Source of the DNA: an uncultured SAR116 cluster alpha proteobacterium | Lineage (GTDB): Bacteria; Pseudomonadota; Alphaproteobacteria; Puniceispirillales; Marisalimonadaceae | Direction of reading: 5' to 3' | NCBI GenBank assembly: GCA_902524215.1 | Contig: CABZCK010000001.1 | Span: 1 to 64,000 of the forward strand | DNA length: 64,000 nucleotides | Part shown: in pieces, positions 26,371 to 35,748 of the stretch | Position numbering within the stretch: the first letter of the stretch is position 1 | Layout of the letters: every line of letters starts with the position of its first letter | Program-made: the position numbers and the translations under genes | The notes under the pieces: generated by a model | Database searches by the model: none | What the model was told of the DNA's origin: nothing | Seen by the model: the letters and a program-made list of their open reading frames with translations, nothing else

Positions 26371-27978
26371 TTACACGCCTAATGCAATACCATCTTTTCT
26401 CCAATCGCTAGCACCTAAAGATATACCTTTATTAATATCATTAATGATCATTTGTCCTCCTCCAATTGGAACTGCAGGATAATTAATTTTATGACCTTTA
26501 TTTTTAAGTTCTGCAATTAAATTTGAGTCAAAGTTTTCTTCTATATCAAGTATTCCATTGTTTGGAAAAATTCGTGGTAAATCTAGAGCGCATTGAGGGC
26601 TCAAATTAAAATCTAAAATTTGAGATAATATAAATGCATGTCCTGCTGCCTGATAATGTCCTCCCATAACACCAAATGATCCTACAATTTCATCTTTACT
26701 TCCTATCATTCCAGGGATAATTGTATGTAAAGGCCTTTTTCCTCCAAATATTTGATTTGGATGATTGTCCTTCAAAGAAAAACTCTTTCCTCTGCAATGT
26801 AATAAAATCCCTGTTTTTGGAACTGAAATTCCACTTCCAAATTGGTCAAACAAAGAATTTATAAATGAAATTATCATTCCATTTTTATCTTTTACCGTTA
26901 AATAAATTGTATCTTTATGTTCTGGAAAATCAGAAATTTCTATATCATTAGCATAATTTAAATTAATTTTATTAGCATAATTTTTGATAATATTTTCTTG
27001 TATTAAATTCATCAAATCTAATTTTTGGTACTTTGAATCACCAAGAAACTTATCTCTTAAAGAATAGGCTATTTTAACTGCCTCAACATAAATATGATAA
27101 TAATCTGATTTTGACAAGTTTTTCATATCAAATTGTTTTAGTAATTCTAAAATAAAAAAAACTACAATTCCCTGACCATTTGGTGGGGCCTCATAAATTG
27201 TAAAACCATTATAATCAAATTTAATAGGATCTTCCCAAACTGGCTCATATTTTAAAAAATCTCTAGATGTATGAAGCCCTCCCAAATCATTTAATGTGCT
27301 TACAATATTATCTGCAATTAATCCTTGGTAAAAACCATTTTTACCTTCCTCAGCAATAAATTTAATTGTATTTAACAAATCATTATTTTTGAAATTGTCT
27401 AAGTGTTCATAAGCTAAATTATCTTTAGTAAAGATTTTTTTCGTCTCATTATTTTCTAAAAGTTTTTTTTCATTTCTTTTCCAGTCTTGAGACACTCTTT
27501 CGTTAACTAAAACACCGTCTTTGACAACATCAATTGCAATATTAAATATATCCTTCCATTTTAAAAAACCATATTTGTCATGTAGTTCTTTCCATCCAGC
27601 AATAGCACCTGGAATTGTTACTGCGTGCGACGAAAATGGTTCAATAGTTGTTATGTTTTTATCTAAAAAATATTTTAGATCATAATTTTTGCCTGCATAA
27701 CCTGAGGCGTTTAAAACTTTAATATCTTTTGTCTTTCCAGATTTTGATATTAATGCAAAACAATCACCACCTATCCCAGTCATATGCGGTTCTGCAAAAC
27801 ATAAAACAATTGACATAGCAATTGCAACATCCACAGCATTTGCTCCATCTTTTAACAATTCTAATCCTAATTGACTTGATAACGGATGTGAGCTAGCAAC
27901 AATTCCTTCTTTTGAAATCGCATGTGATTTACTAGGAGAGGTGAAATTTCGAAATTTAAATTTTGGAAATACTTTCAT
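26371..27978 (-). CDS. Gamma-glutamyltransferase family protein, HpxW-like
   Basis: A 535-residue Ntn-hydrolase proenzyme. The family parts are GIVASSHPLSSQLGLELLKD with GANAVDVAIA, HMTGIGGDCFALI, and the self-cleavage site before Thr357 in KDTIYLTVKDKNG. It continues SFINSLFDQFGSGI and GKRPLHTIIPG. The DTIYLTV-type cleavage region and FINSLF match oxamate amidohydrolase HpxW and related GGT-like amidases better than true Ggt (TTHYSV). There is no signal peptide, unlike periplasmic Ggt, so it should be cytosolic. The substrate is uncertain. It stands upstream of pyrE on the same strand. Confidence 0.82.
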   Translation of the reverse strand: MKVFPKFKFRNFTSPSKSHAISKEGIVASSHPLSSQLGLELLKDGANAVDVAIAMSIVLCFAEPHMTGIGGDCFALISKSGKTKDIKVLNASGYAGKNYDLKYFLDKNITTIEPFSSHAVTIPGAIAGWKELHDKYGFLKWKDIFNIAIDVVKDGVLVNERVSQDWKRNEKKLLENNETKKIFTKDNLAYEHLDNFKNNDLLNTIKFIAEEGKNGFYQGLIADNIVSTLNDLGGLHTSRDFLKYEPVWEDPIKFDYNGFTIYEAPPNGQGIVVFFILELLKQFDMKNLSKSDYYHIYVEAVKIAYSLRDKFLGDSKYQKLDLMNLIQENIIKNYANKINLNYANDIEISDFPEHKDTIYLTVKDKNGMIISFINSLFDQFGSGISVPKTGILLHCRGKSFSLKDNHPNQIFGGKRPLHTIIPGMIGSKDEIVGSFGVMGGHYQAAGHAFILSQILDFNLSPQCALDLPRIFPNNGILDIEENFDSNLIAELKNKGHKINYPAVPIGGGQMIINDINKGISLGASDWRKDGIALGV

Positions 27979-28037
27979 TTTAAAATTGTAACAGTTACTT
28001 GATTATTATATCAAATCAAATTAATTTCTAATAATTA

Positions 28038-29267
28038 ATGGATAATAAAGTTTTAATTATTGGAGCAGGGCACGCAGGAATAGAAACTGCAGCAAACTTA
28101 AGAAATTTAGGTTTTTCTGGTAAAATTGAATTATTTGATCAAGAGAATACATTACCTTATCAAAAGCCACCCCTCTCAAAGGCATACATTAAATCATTTG
28201 ACACAAAAGAAGCTCTTCTGAGAAGTAAGGAATGGTATGTTAATAACAAAATTGATTTAAAACTAAACACAAATATTAAATTCATAAATCATAAAAATAA
28301 ATCATTAAGTGATGAAAAAGATAATTTGTATCATTATGACAAGCTAGTAATTGCCACTGGATCTAAAAATAATCTTTTAGGAATAGATACTAAAGAGTAT
28401 CAAAAAGGTAATTTTTTTTCTTTAAGAAATTTAGATGACTCCAAAAGAATAAGAAAAAAAATTTCTGAAATTGAATCTATCATTATTATTGGTGCGGGTT
28501 TTATTGGTTTAGAAATTGCCACAACAGCAATTCAATTAAATAAAGATGTTACAATAGTTGAAAATAGTGAAAATGTAATGGGAAGATCTGTATCTAAAGA
28601 TCTATCTAAATGGCTAATAGATTATTATACAAAATCTGGAATAAAGTTCATATTCAACAAATCTTTTAAATCTTTTAAATCTGATGAAAACTCTAGAATT
28701 AATGTTGTCTTATCTGATCATACAAAAATAAATTCTGAAATGGTACTTATATCCGCTGGTTCTCAACCAAATGATTTATTATTCAAAAATATTAAAATAA
28801 ATGAATTTAATAAAATTAAAGTTAACTCCTTTTTAGAAACTAATATAGATGATATTTATGCAATTGGAGATTGTTGTTTTTTTGACTACTATTCAAAAGA
28901 AGTAAGATTAGAATCTATACAAAATGCTACAGATCAAGCAAAAACTGTTGCAAAAAATATCCTTGGTATGAAAGAACAATATAATTTTGTGCCATGGTTT
29001 TGGTCTGATCAACTTAATATAAAACTGCAAATAGTAGGACTGTTAGATTTAAATTCAAATATTGATATAAAAGTACTAGGCTCTCAAGAAAGTTCAAAAT
29101 TTTCTAATTTTATATATGTAGATGATCAACTGGAAGCAGTTGAAAGCATTAATAGTCCGGGACACCACTTGATTATGAAAAATAACTGGGAAAAACGATT
29201 CTCTCTTACAAAAGAAAAGTTTGAAAATGATTTAAATTTAAAAAACTTTTTTAATTCTTTAACCTAG
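28038..29267 (+). CDS. Ferredoxin-reductase-type FAD/NAD oxidoreductase
   Basis: A 409-residue flavoprotein with an N-terminal FAD motif IGAGHAGIETAANLRNLGF, the segment LPYQKPPLSKAYI, NAD motif IIIGAGFIGLEIA near residue 155, IYAIGDCC before the C-terminal domain, and a Reductase_C domain ending in WSDQLNIKLQIVGL. The layout is that of rhodocoxin/putidaredoxin-type ferredoxin reductases, which move electrons from NAD(P)H to a [2Fe-2S] ferredoxin. No ferredoxin or P450 gene is adjacent. The gene overlaps the convergent aminotransferase by nine bases. Confidence 0.87.
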   Translation: MDNKVLIIGAGHAGIETAANLRNLGFSGKIELFDQENTLPYQKPPLSKAYIKSFDTKEALLRSKEWYVNNKIDLKLNTNIKFINHKNKSLSDEKDNLYHYDKLVIATGSKNNLLGIDTKEYQKGNFFSLRNLDDSKRIRKKISEIESIIIIGAGFIGLEIATTAIQLNKDVTIVENSENVMGRSVSKDLSKWLIDYYTKSGIKFIFNKSFKSFKSDENSRINVVLSDHTKINSEMVLISAGSQPNDLLFKNIKINEFNKIKVNSFLETNIDDIYAIGDCCFFDYYSKEVRLESIQNATDQAKTVAKNILGMKEQYNFVPWFWSDQLNIKLQIVGLLDLNSNIDIKVLGSQESSKFSNFIYVDDQLEAVESINSPGHHLIMKNNWEKRFSLTKEKFENDLNLKNFFNSLT

Positions 29268-30443
29268 AAGTTTTTTTATGTTTTTGGCCGCTTGTTTTAT
29301 TCTATGTTCATTTTCTACAAGGCCAATTCTTACAAAACCTTCTCCATATTCTCCAAAAGCTATTCCTGGAGCCACAGCCACGCTTGCCTTTAACATTAAA
29401 TCTTTAGAGAAGGCTAAAGATCCTTTTTTTTCATATTTTTTTGGAATTGGTGCCCAAGCAAACATACTTGCCTCTGGTTTGGGAATTTCCCAACCACTTC
29501 TTGACATAGATTTTATCAAAGTGTCTCTTCTAGACTTGTAGATATTTCTGATACTTTCAACACAATCTTGTGGTCCATTTAAAGCTGCTGCTGCTGCGAC
29601 TTGAACCGGAGTAAAAGCACCATAATCAAGATAAGATTTTATTTTAGTTAAAGCAGCAATAAGATTTTTATTTCCTACAGCAAATCCAATTCTCCAACCT
29701 GCCATAGCATATGTTTTAGACATAGATGTAAATTCTACACAAATTTTCTTAGAATTTTTAACTTGTAAAATAGAAGGTGGAGGATTATCACCAAAATAGA
29801 TTTCTGCATAAGCCAAGTCAGACAAAATAAACGTATTATATTTCAATCCTATTTTTACAACTTCTTGATAGAAACCCAAATCAACAATCTGGGCAGTTGG
29901 ATTGGATGGAAAAGATACAATTACTGCTTTTGGGGAAGGTACTGAATGTCGAATAGCTCTATCTAATTTTTCTAAAAATAATTCTTGATTAAATTGTCCA
30001 TCTTCCATTGCTGGCAAATGCCTTAATGAAGCTCCAGCAATAATAAATCCATATGGGTGAATTGGATATGACGGATTTGGTGATAAAATTATATCACCTG
30101 GAGATGTAATTGCTTGAGCAAGATTAGCTAATCCTTCTTTTGATCCAAGTGTAACAACAACTTCTTTATCTGGATCTAATTTAACATCAAATCTTCGTTC
30201 ATAATAAGAAACTTGTGCTTTCCTTAACCCTGGTATTCCTCTACTTGTAGAATATCGTCCTGTACCAGGTTTGTTTACTGTTTCTTGAAGTTTTTCACGG
30301 ATATGACTTGGTGTAGGCATATCAGGGTTACCCATACCAAAATCAATAATATCTTTTCCTTTATACCTTAACTTTGCCTTTAAGTCGTTGACTTCTTGAA
30401 AAACGTAAGTTGGTAGTCTATTTATCCGTTCAAATTCTGACAT
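29259..30443 (-). CDS. Class I/II aminotransferase, AlaC-like
   Basis: A 394-residue PLP enzyme starting MSEFERINRLPTYVFQEVND, typical of AlaC (glutamate-pyruvate transaminase) and LL-DAP aminotransferase relatives. IDFGMGNPDMPTPSHI and YSTSRGIPGLRKA are the N-terminal substrate and PLP regions. The Schiff-base Lys is in SMSKTYAMAGWRIGF (near residue 240), followed by GYARIGL-like FVRIGLVENEHRI at the C-terminus. It probably makes alanine from pyruvate with glutamate. In other genomes AlaC is often followed by a homoserine dehydrogenase; that is not so here. Confidence 0.87.
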   Translation of the reverse strand: MSEFERINRLPTYVFQEVNDLKAKLRYKGKDIIDFGMGNPDMPTPSHIREKLQETVNKPGTGRYSTSRGIPGLRKAQVSYYERRFDVKLDPDKEVVVTLGSKEGLANLAQAITSPGDIILSPNPSYPIHPYGFIIAGASLRHLPAMEDGQFNQELFLEKLDRAIRHSVPSPKAVIVSFPSNPTAQIVDLGFYQEVVKIGLKYNTFILSDLAYAEIYFGDNPPPSILQVKNSKKICVEFTSMSKTYAMAGWRIGFAVGNKNLIAALTKIKSYLDYGAFTPVQVAAAAALNGPQDCVESIRNIYKSRRDTLIKSMSRSGWEIPKPEASMFAWAPIPKKYEKKGSLAFSKDLMLKASVAVAPGIAFGEYGEGFVRIGLVENEHRIKQAAKNIKKLLG

Positions 30444-30518
30444 AATGTGTTAATTTAAGTGTATTTAAAAATTTATTTTATAATCATGGTTTATTAATTT
30501 TTTTTACGCATTTATGTG

Positions 30519-30524
30519 TATAAT
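30519..30524 (+). promoter_or_regulatory. Possible -10 box before the small anchored protein
   Basis: TATAAT preceded by TGTG lies nine bases before the ATG at 30533. The same TGTGTATAAT string occurs before sucA on the minus strand. If used, transcription would start almost at the ATG (leaderless or very short leader). No -35 box at a normal distance is clear. Confidence 0.25.
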
Positions 30525-30532
30525 AAATTATA

Positions 30533-30931
30533 ATGAAAATGATAGCAAAAACTCTAATTGGTATTTTAGGAATATTATTTATTTTTGCAATAGTATGGTT
30601 TGGAATGCCAAATATACAAAATGTTTTTAAAGAAGTAAAAATGTTATCTGTTACTGTCAAATTAAATAACAAATGTTCATTGGACGACGACTCATTTGTT
30701 GTAGCTGTACCAGGTACTGACATAATAGTCCCTTTTAGAAATAAGATTGCAAGATTAAGATTAAAATCAGACAGAAAACTTCAACTAAGAGCAAATCCAA
30801 AATATCCAGCCATTAGATATGATGGAATGTTTGTTAATGTGAAAGAAAATGTTATTCTTGAAGCGGACTGTACGACTTCACCAAGACTTAAAGGAATATT
30901 TAAATCAATGAAAGATCAATTTAAAAATTAA
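30533..30931 (+). CDS. Small membrane-anchored protein, unknown function
   Basis: Not recognised. The 132-residue protein has one N-terminal hydrophobic segment (residues 5-25, ending WFGMP), which could be an uncleaved anchor or signal sequence. A small beta-rich domain follows, with two cysteines (in NKCSLDDD and EADCTTS) that could form a disulfide in the periplasm. The last 20 residues are basic. It is followed after 12 bases by the amidase gene and is probably co-transcribed with it. An alternative ATG lies at 30539. Confidence 0.6.
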   Translation: MKMIAKTLIGILGILFIFAIVWFGMPNIQNVFKEVKMLSVTVKLNNKCSLDDDSFVVAVPGTDIIVPFRNKIARLRLKSDRKLQLRANPKYPAIRYDGMFVNVKENVILEADCTTSPRLKGIFKSMKDQFKN

Positions 30932-30932
30932 A

Positions 30933-30946
30933 AGGAGATATAATTG
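30933..30946 (+). promoter_or_regulatory. Strong ribosome-binding site with TTG start
   Basis: AGGAG at 30933-30937 stands six bases before TTG at 30944. No ATG near this position fits, so the amidase starts at this TTG. Confidence 0.7.
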
Positions 30947-32353
30947 TCTAACCTACCTAATGACCCACTTTTAAATATAAGTATAAATTCTTTTACTAAA
31001 AAATTAAGAAAAGGTGAAATTAATTGTGAGCAAATTGTAACGTCTTATTTAAATAGAATAAAAGCCGTTAATGATAAATTGAATGCTTTCATTTTCATTG
31101 ATGAAAAAAAAGCTATTAATAACGCAATTGCTATTGATAAATTATTAAAATCAGGAGTTGACCTTGGTCCTCTAATGGGTTTGCCAATTGCGATTAAGGA
31201 CATTTGTTCTGTAAATAACATGCCAACAACAAACGGATCTATAGTTAATTCCGATGACATTACTGGTAAAGAAGGGAATCTTGTAAAACGACTTAAAGAA
31301 TTAGGATGCGTTGTAATAGGAAAAACACATACAGTCGAATTTGCACTAGGAGCAACTGGCATAAATAAACATAGAGGAACACCATGGAACCCGTGGGATT
31401 TAGAAACTCATAGAATTCCAGGTGGATCTAGTAGTGGCTCTGCAGTTGCAGTTGCATCTGGTTTAGTACCATTTGCAATTGGCACCGATACCGGGGGATC
31501 CGTAAGAATACCTGCATCTTTAACGGGCATAGCTGGTTTAAAAACTACAAAGGATGTTTGGCCTACTGATGGTATTTTTCCACTTTCTCCTACACTTGAC
31601 ACTCCAGGGCCATTAGCAAGATCATTCGAAGACATTAAAACTATATTTGAAACTTATGGATCTGGTGTAGCAAAAGATGTAGGACCCATTCATCTTAATA
31701 ATCTTAAGTTGGCTAAATTAGGTAGACCTTTCACAAATGATTTAGATGAGGAAGTTCAAAATGCTTATGAAAAAATTTGTGGAAAATTGAAAGATAAAGG
31801 GACCACCTTAATTGAACTAGATATTCCTGAAGCTTTGGAAAGAGTTAATCTATTCCCACCAATAGTAGGATCAGAAATTATCTATGCTTTTGGAGAAAAG
31901 AGGTTTTTAGAGAATTGCGATAATATGGATCCTGTTACAGCTAAAAGAGCTAAGGTTGGATTAGATGTTAAATCGGCAGACTATTTGAAATTCAAAAATA
32001 GATTAAAAGAATTAGAAATAATGGCTTCAGACTTTTTTAAAGATTATGATGCTTTGATTTCTCCAACTACAGTAATGAGAGCAATGAAAGTTGAAGATTG
32101 TGAATTAAATGGAAAACTTCATAACAGAAGTTTACTTTCTTCAGCCAACACTCAACCAGGCAACTTATTTAACTTATGTGGTATAAGCTACCCTATTCAA
32201 AAATATTGTAATGATTATAACACTAATACTTGTCTACCTGTAGGTCTACAAGTTTTATGTGCTAATGGAAATGATAGCAAGGCAATTGAAATAGGAATAG
32301 CACTTGAAAAAGAATTTGGTTATCCAGAATTTCCAAGTTTCAATAATTTTTAA
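30944..32353 (+). CDS. Amidase signature family enzyme
   Basis: A 469-residue amidase with the Ser-cisSer-Lys triad: Lys85 in PIAIKDICS, the serine-rich motif GGSSSGSAVAVASG (cis-Ser about 162), and nucleophile Ser186 in TDTGGSVRIPA. Length and motifs match the GatA/AtzF/aspartyl-tRNA amidase superfamily. GatA itself would be encoded with gatB and gatC, absent here, so this is more likely a stand-alone amidase for a small amide or carbamoyl compound. The start is TTG at 30944 behind a strong AGGAG. It follows the small anchored protein by 12 bases. Confidence 0.85.
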   Translation: MSNLPNDPLLNISINSFTKKLRKGEINCEQIVTSYLNRIKAVNDKLNAFIFIDEKKAINNAIAIDKLLKSGVDLGPLMGLPIAIKDICSVNNMPTTNGSIVNSDDITGKEGNLVKRLKELGCVVIGKTHTVEFALGATGINKHRGTPWNPWDLETHRIPGGSSSGSAVAVASGLVPFAIGTDTGGSVRIPASLTGIAGLKTTKDVWPTDGIFPLSPTLDTPGPLARSFEDIKTIFETYGSGVAKDVGPIHLNNLKLAKLGRPFTNDLDEEVQNAYEKICGKLKDKGTTLIELDIPEALERVNLFPPIVGSEIIYAFGEKRFLENCDNMDPVTAKRAKVGLDVKSADYLKFKNRLKELEIMASDFFKDYDALISPTTVMRAMKVEDCELNGKLHNRSLLSSANTQPGNLFNLCGISYPIQKYCNDYNTNTCLPVGLQVLCANGNDSKAIEIGIALEKEFGYPEFPSFNNF

Positions 32354-32358
32354 TTTAT

Positions 32359-32388
32359 TTGACTTGAAAAAAAATTAAATTTTATTAA
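32359..32388 (+). promoter_or_regulatory. Candidate sigma-70-type promoter before the GldA-like gene
   Basis: TTGACT (32359-32364) and TATTAA (32383-32388) are separated by 18 bases and lie 35 bases ahead of the TTG start at 32424, in the 70-base gap after the amidase. The -35 box matches five of six consensus bases. It is the most promoter-like sequence on the plus strand here. Confidence 0.4.
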
Positions 32389-32423
32389 ATATTTCTTAAA
32401 TCTGATCTTCCATCGAGGATATT

Positions 32424-33137
32424 TTGAACCTATTAGAAGCAAAAAACTTGTATAAGTCATTTGGTAATATTAATGCTGTCTCAGATATTAGTATTTCACT
32501 AAATGTTGGTGAAGTCATTGGTTTTCTAGGCCCTAATGGAGCTGGTAAATCAACGACAATGAAAATGCTTACTGGATTTCTTGAAGCTGATTCTGGATCA
32601 ATTGAAATTAAAAAAATTGATCTTTCAAAAGATCCAATCAATGCAAAATCTATTATTGGCTATCTACCAGAAGGTGCTCCATCCTATTCAGATATGACTG
32701 TTAAATCATTTTTATATTTTGTTGGTAAAATGAGAGGTTTAAAAGATGAACTTCTTGAAAAAAGATTAGAAATAATGCTTAAAGATATAAATCTTTCAGA
32801 AGTTCAAAATCAAATAATTGAAACATTATCAAAAGGGTACAAAAGAAGAGTTGGAATTGCACAAGCTTTAATCCATGATCCTGATATCTTGATATTAGAT
32901 GAGCCGACGGATGGATTAGACCCAAATCAAAAATTTGAAATGAGAAAACTAATTAAATCAATCTCTAAAAATAAAGGAATTATTATTTCAACTCATATTC
33001 TAGAAGAAGTTGAAGCTGTATGTTCTAGGACTATCATAATTTCTTCGGGGAAAGTGCTCTTAAATAAAGAGACAAAAGACATCTTAAAGAATAAAAAAGA
33101 AAATTTAGATTCAATATTCAGAAAAATCACAAAATAG
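32424..33137 (+). CDS. ABC transporter ATPase, GldA-like
   Basis: A 237-residue ATP-binding subunit with Walker A GPNGAGKST (around residue 36), Q-loop region IIGYLPEGAPSY, signature LSKGYKRR and Walker B DILILDEPTDGLD. LSKGYKRR with YLPE is characteristic of the GldA/NosF type of ABC-2 ATPases. It starts with TTG at 32424, preceded at five bases by GAGG (32415-32418). It heads a four-gene operon with a membrane permease, a GldG-like protein and a DUF4340 protein. It probably powers transport of an unknown substrate or a cell-envelope process. Confidence 0.87.
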   Translation: MNLLEAKNLYKSFGNINAVSDISISLNVGEVIGFLGPNGAGKSTTMKMLTGFLEADSGSIEIKKIDLSKDPINAKSIIGYLPEGAPSYSDMTVKSFLYFVGKMRGLKDELLEKRLEIMLKDINLSEVQNQIIETLSKGYKRRVGIAQALIHDPDILILDEPTDGLDPNQKFEMRKLIKSISKNKGIIISTHILEEVEAVCSRTIIISSGKVLLNKETKDILKNKKENLDSIFRKITK

Positions 33138-33144
33138 GAAAATC

Positions 33145-33891
33145 ATGAAACTTTATATTGAAAAATTAATGATCATTTTTAATAGAGAATTTACTGGTTA
33201 TTTTAGAACACCTTTAGCTTCAATCTTTCTTCTTGTATTTTTAGCATTATCAACAGGAATGACTTTTTTTATGGGACAATTTTTTCAAAGAGGCCAAGCT
33301 GATTTAAATTCTTTTTTTGTTTGGCATCCATGGCTTTTTTTAATTCTTATGCCTGCAATTGGAATGAGACTTTGGGCAGAAGAAAGAAAGTCTGGTACTA
33401 TTGAATTATTAATGACATTACCAGTTACAAACTCTCAATTAGTACTCGGTAAATTTTTAGCTAGTTGGTTTTTTACACTATTAGCTATCATAATGACGAT
33501 TCCAATATGGATAACTGTAAATTATTTAGGTGAACCTGATAACGGTGTTATTTTTATTTCTTACTTAGGGAGCTGGTTAATGGCAGGATGTTTTTTATCC
33601 TTAACATCTTGTCTTTCAATGTTAACAAAAAATCAAGTAATAGCCTTTATTGTTTCAACAATTAGCTGTTTCATTATGGTTATGGCTGGATTTGGACTTG
33701 TTTTGGCTAGTGTAAGATCATGGGCTCCTTTATGGTTTACTGAGGCTATCCAGTCTTTTTCTTTTTTATCTCATTTTAAGAGAATTCAATATGGTGTTCT
33801 AGACTTAACGACTTTTATCTTTTTTATTTCTATGATTATGATTTGTATATCTATCAATATCTTTTTAGTTCAATTAAAAAAAGCTGATTAA
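33145..33891 (+). CDS. ABC-2 permease, GldF-like
   Basis: A 248-residue membrane subunit with six hydrophobic segments. The N-terminal region FNREFTGYFRTPLASIFL and the cytoplasmic loop RLWAEERKSGTIELLMTLPV are hallmarks of ABC-2 permeases, in particular GldF. It works with the ATPase encoded seven bases upstream and the GldG-like protein one base downstream. AGGAAAATC precedes the ATG. The transported substrate of such systems outside gliding Bacteroidota is unknown. Confidence 0.85.
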   Translation: MKLYIEKLMIIFNREFTGYFRTPLASIFLLVFLALSTGMTFFMGQFFQRGQADLNSFFVWHPWLFLILMPAIGMRLWAEERKSGTIELLMTLPVTNSQLVLGKFLASWFFTLLAIIMTIPIWITVNYLGEPDNGVIFISYLGSWLMAGCFLSLTSCLSMLTKNQVIAFIVSTISCFIMVMAGFGLVLASVRSWAPLWFTEAIQSFSFLSHFKRIQYGVLDLTTFIFFISMIMICISINIFLVQLKKAD

Positions 33892-33892
33892 A

Positions 33893-35728
33893 ATGAAAAT
33901 TTCAAAAAATAATATCTTAAAATTATCTATACTTTTATCTATTATTTGTTTCTTTAGTTTAAATATTTTTTCTAATAATACTTTTAACAGAATTAGTTTA
34001 GACACTACACAAAATAATCTTTATACAATAAGCTCAGGTACAGAAAAATTTCTGAAGAATATTGATGAACCAATACATTTAAGGCTATTCATGTCTAGTA
34101 CACTTGTAGAAATTGCTCCTCAATTATCTACTTACGCCAACAGAGTAGAATCTTTACTTTATTCATACGCAAACATGTCTGAAGGTAAAATTACTCTAGA
34201 AATTATCGACCCTAAACCATTTTCTGATCAAGAAGATAGAGCAGTAGGTATGGGTATTAGTCCTTTTGGAGGATCGAATAATAATGATCCACTATATTTT
34301 GGACTGGCTGCTACAAATTCGACGACTGGCCAAAAAAATATTAATGTTTTCTCTCCTGAAAGAGAACCATTTTTAGAATATGATTTAACAAGATTAATCG
34401 CTGAATTGGCACAAACAAAAAAACCAAAAATCAGTATTATTGATAACCTTGGTTTAGAAGCTAATTCGAGAATAGGAAAACCTGAACAGCAAGTTTTAAC
34501 ACAAATGAAATCACTATTTGATGTGGAATTTGTTAAAGACAATGCCTCAGAACTCCCAGAAAATACAAAAGTTTTAATGCTCATTAACCCAAAATATTAC
34601 CCTGATGAAACTCTTTTTATGATAGAACAGTGGGTATTAAAAGGTGGTTCAACATTAATATTCTTAGATCCTTATGCTGAAACAGAAGTGAGTATTAATC
34701 CTGGAATGCCTGCTTTAAATCCTCGTTCTGATTTAAAAAAATTATTAGATACTTGGGGAATTAATTTTAATAACAAAAAATCTATCGCTGATAAAAAATA
34801 TGCCCTGAGAACTGTTAGAAATATTAAAGGTCGAGAAGTTGAAGTTTCAAACTATCCTTGGATACAAGTAACTGATGAGGGTCTTAATCAGAATGACGGT
34901 GTACTAGCCCAACTATCTAATATAATATTTACAAACGCTGGTGGTTTAAACCCTAAAGATGGAATTAAATTTGATCCACTTATTACGTCTAGTGAATTAT
35001 CTGGTTTAGTTGATTCAGACAAAGCAGGTGATTCAAAAACTGATCCTAGAGATTTAATAAAGGATTTAAAAATTGATAACAAGAAAATTATAATATCTGG
35101 TTGGTTAAGAGATAACCTAAATTCAGCTTTCCCAAAAGGCGTTAAAAAGAAAATCGGACTCAAAAAATCATCAGAAATGTCTAATATTCTAATAGTAAGT
35201 GATGCAGACATGTTAATGGATAGAAATTGGCTGACAAAACAAAATTTACTTGGACAGGAAATTGTTTCTGCTTTCGCAAATAATGGTGATTTTGTTTTAA
35301 ATGTAGTTGAAAACATGATTGGTGGGTCATTTTTATCTGAGATAAGAGGTAAGGGAATTTCTTGGAAACCATTTACTAAAATAGTTGAACTAGAAAAATC
35401 TGCTGAAGAAAAATTCTTAAGTAAGGAAAGAGAATTAGTATCCAAACTTGAAAAAATGGAAAATAAGATTCAAAGTCTTACTAAGAAAAATAATAATGAA
35501 AGTGATGTAATTTCTCCTGAAACAATTAAAGCAATAGATGGATTTAAATCAGAAATGATGACTACGAGAGCTGAACTTAGAAATGTTAAATTTCAATTGA
35601 GAAGTGATGTTGATAATTTAAAAACAAAAATTATGTTCATTAATATAGGCTTGATACCAATTTTAATTGCTGGATTAGCACTTATTATTGCCATTAGAAG
35701 ACCTAAACCAAAGAAGATAATACATTAA
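33893..35728 (+). CDS. GldG-like ABC auxiliary protein
   Basis: A 611-residue protein with an N-terminal membrane segment (residues 12-30), a large extracytoplasmic part, and a second membrane segment near the C-terminus (IGLIPILIAGLALIIAIRR). The segments NNLYTISSGTEKFLKNIDEP and VEFVKDNASELPENTKVLMLINPKY match ABC-type auxiliary proteins of the GldG (Gldg / IFT52-like) group. A coiled-coil segment lies at about residues 500-575. It probably docks on the GldF-like permease. There is no sign of the other gliding genes (GldK, GldN, SprA), so motility is unlikely. Confidence 0.82.
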   Translation: MKISKNNILKLSILLSIICFFSLNIFSNNTFNRISLDTTQNNLYTISSGTEKFLKNIDEPIHLRLFMSSTLVEIAPQLSTYANRVESLLYSYANMSEGKITLEIIDPKPFSDQEDRAVGMGISPFGGSNNNDPLYFGLAATNSTTGQKNINVFSPEREPFLEYDLTRLIAELAQTKKPKISIIDNLGLEANSRIGKPEQQVLTQMKSLFDVEFVKDNASELPENTKVLMLINPKYYPDETLFMIEQWVLKGGSTLIFLDPYAETEVSINPGMPALNPRSDLKKLLDTWGINFNNKKSIADKKYALRTVRNIKGREVEVSNYPWIQVTDEGLNQNDGVLAQLSNIIFTNAGGLNPKDGIKFDPLITSSELSGLVDSDKAGDSKTDPRDLIKDLKIDNKKIIISGWLRDNLNSAFPKGVKKKIGLKKSSEMSNILIVSDADMLMDRNWLTKQNLLGQEIVSAFANNGDFVLNVVENMIGGSFLSEIRGKGISWKPFTKIVELEKSAEEKFLSKERELVSKLEKMENKIQSLTKKNNNESDVISPETIKAIDGFKSEMMTTRAELRNVKFQLRSDVDNLKTKIMFINIGLIPILIAGLALIIAIRRPKPKKIIH

Positions 35729-35748
35729 AATTTAAGGAATTATATTTT

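Noticed and set aside
28661-28685. Short tandem repeat of TCTTTTAAA within the ferredoxin-reductase-like gene
   Set aside because: Only about two and a half nine-base copies, encoding KSFKSFK within a loop. This is within what low-complexity AT-rich coding gives by chance.
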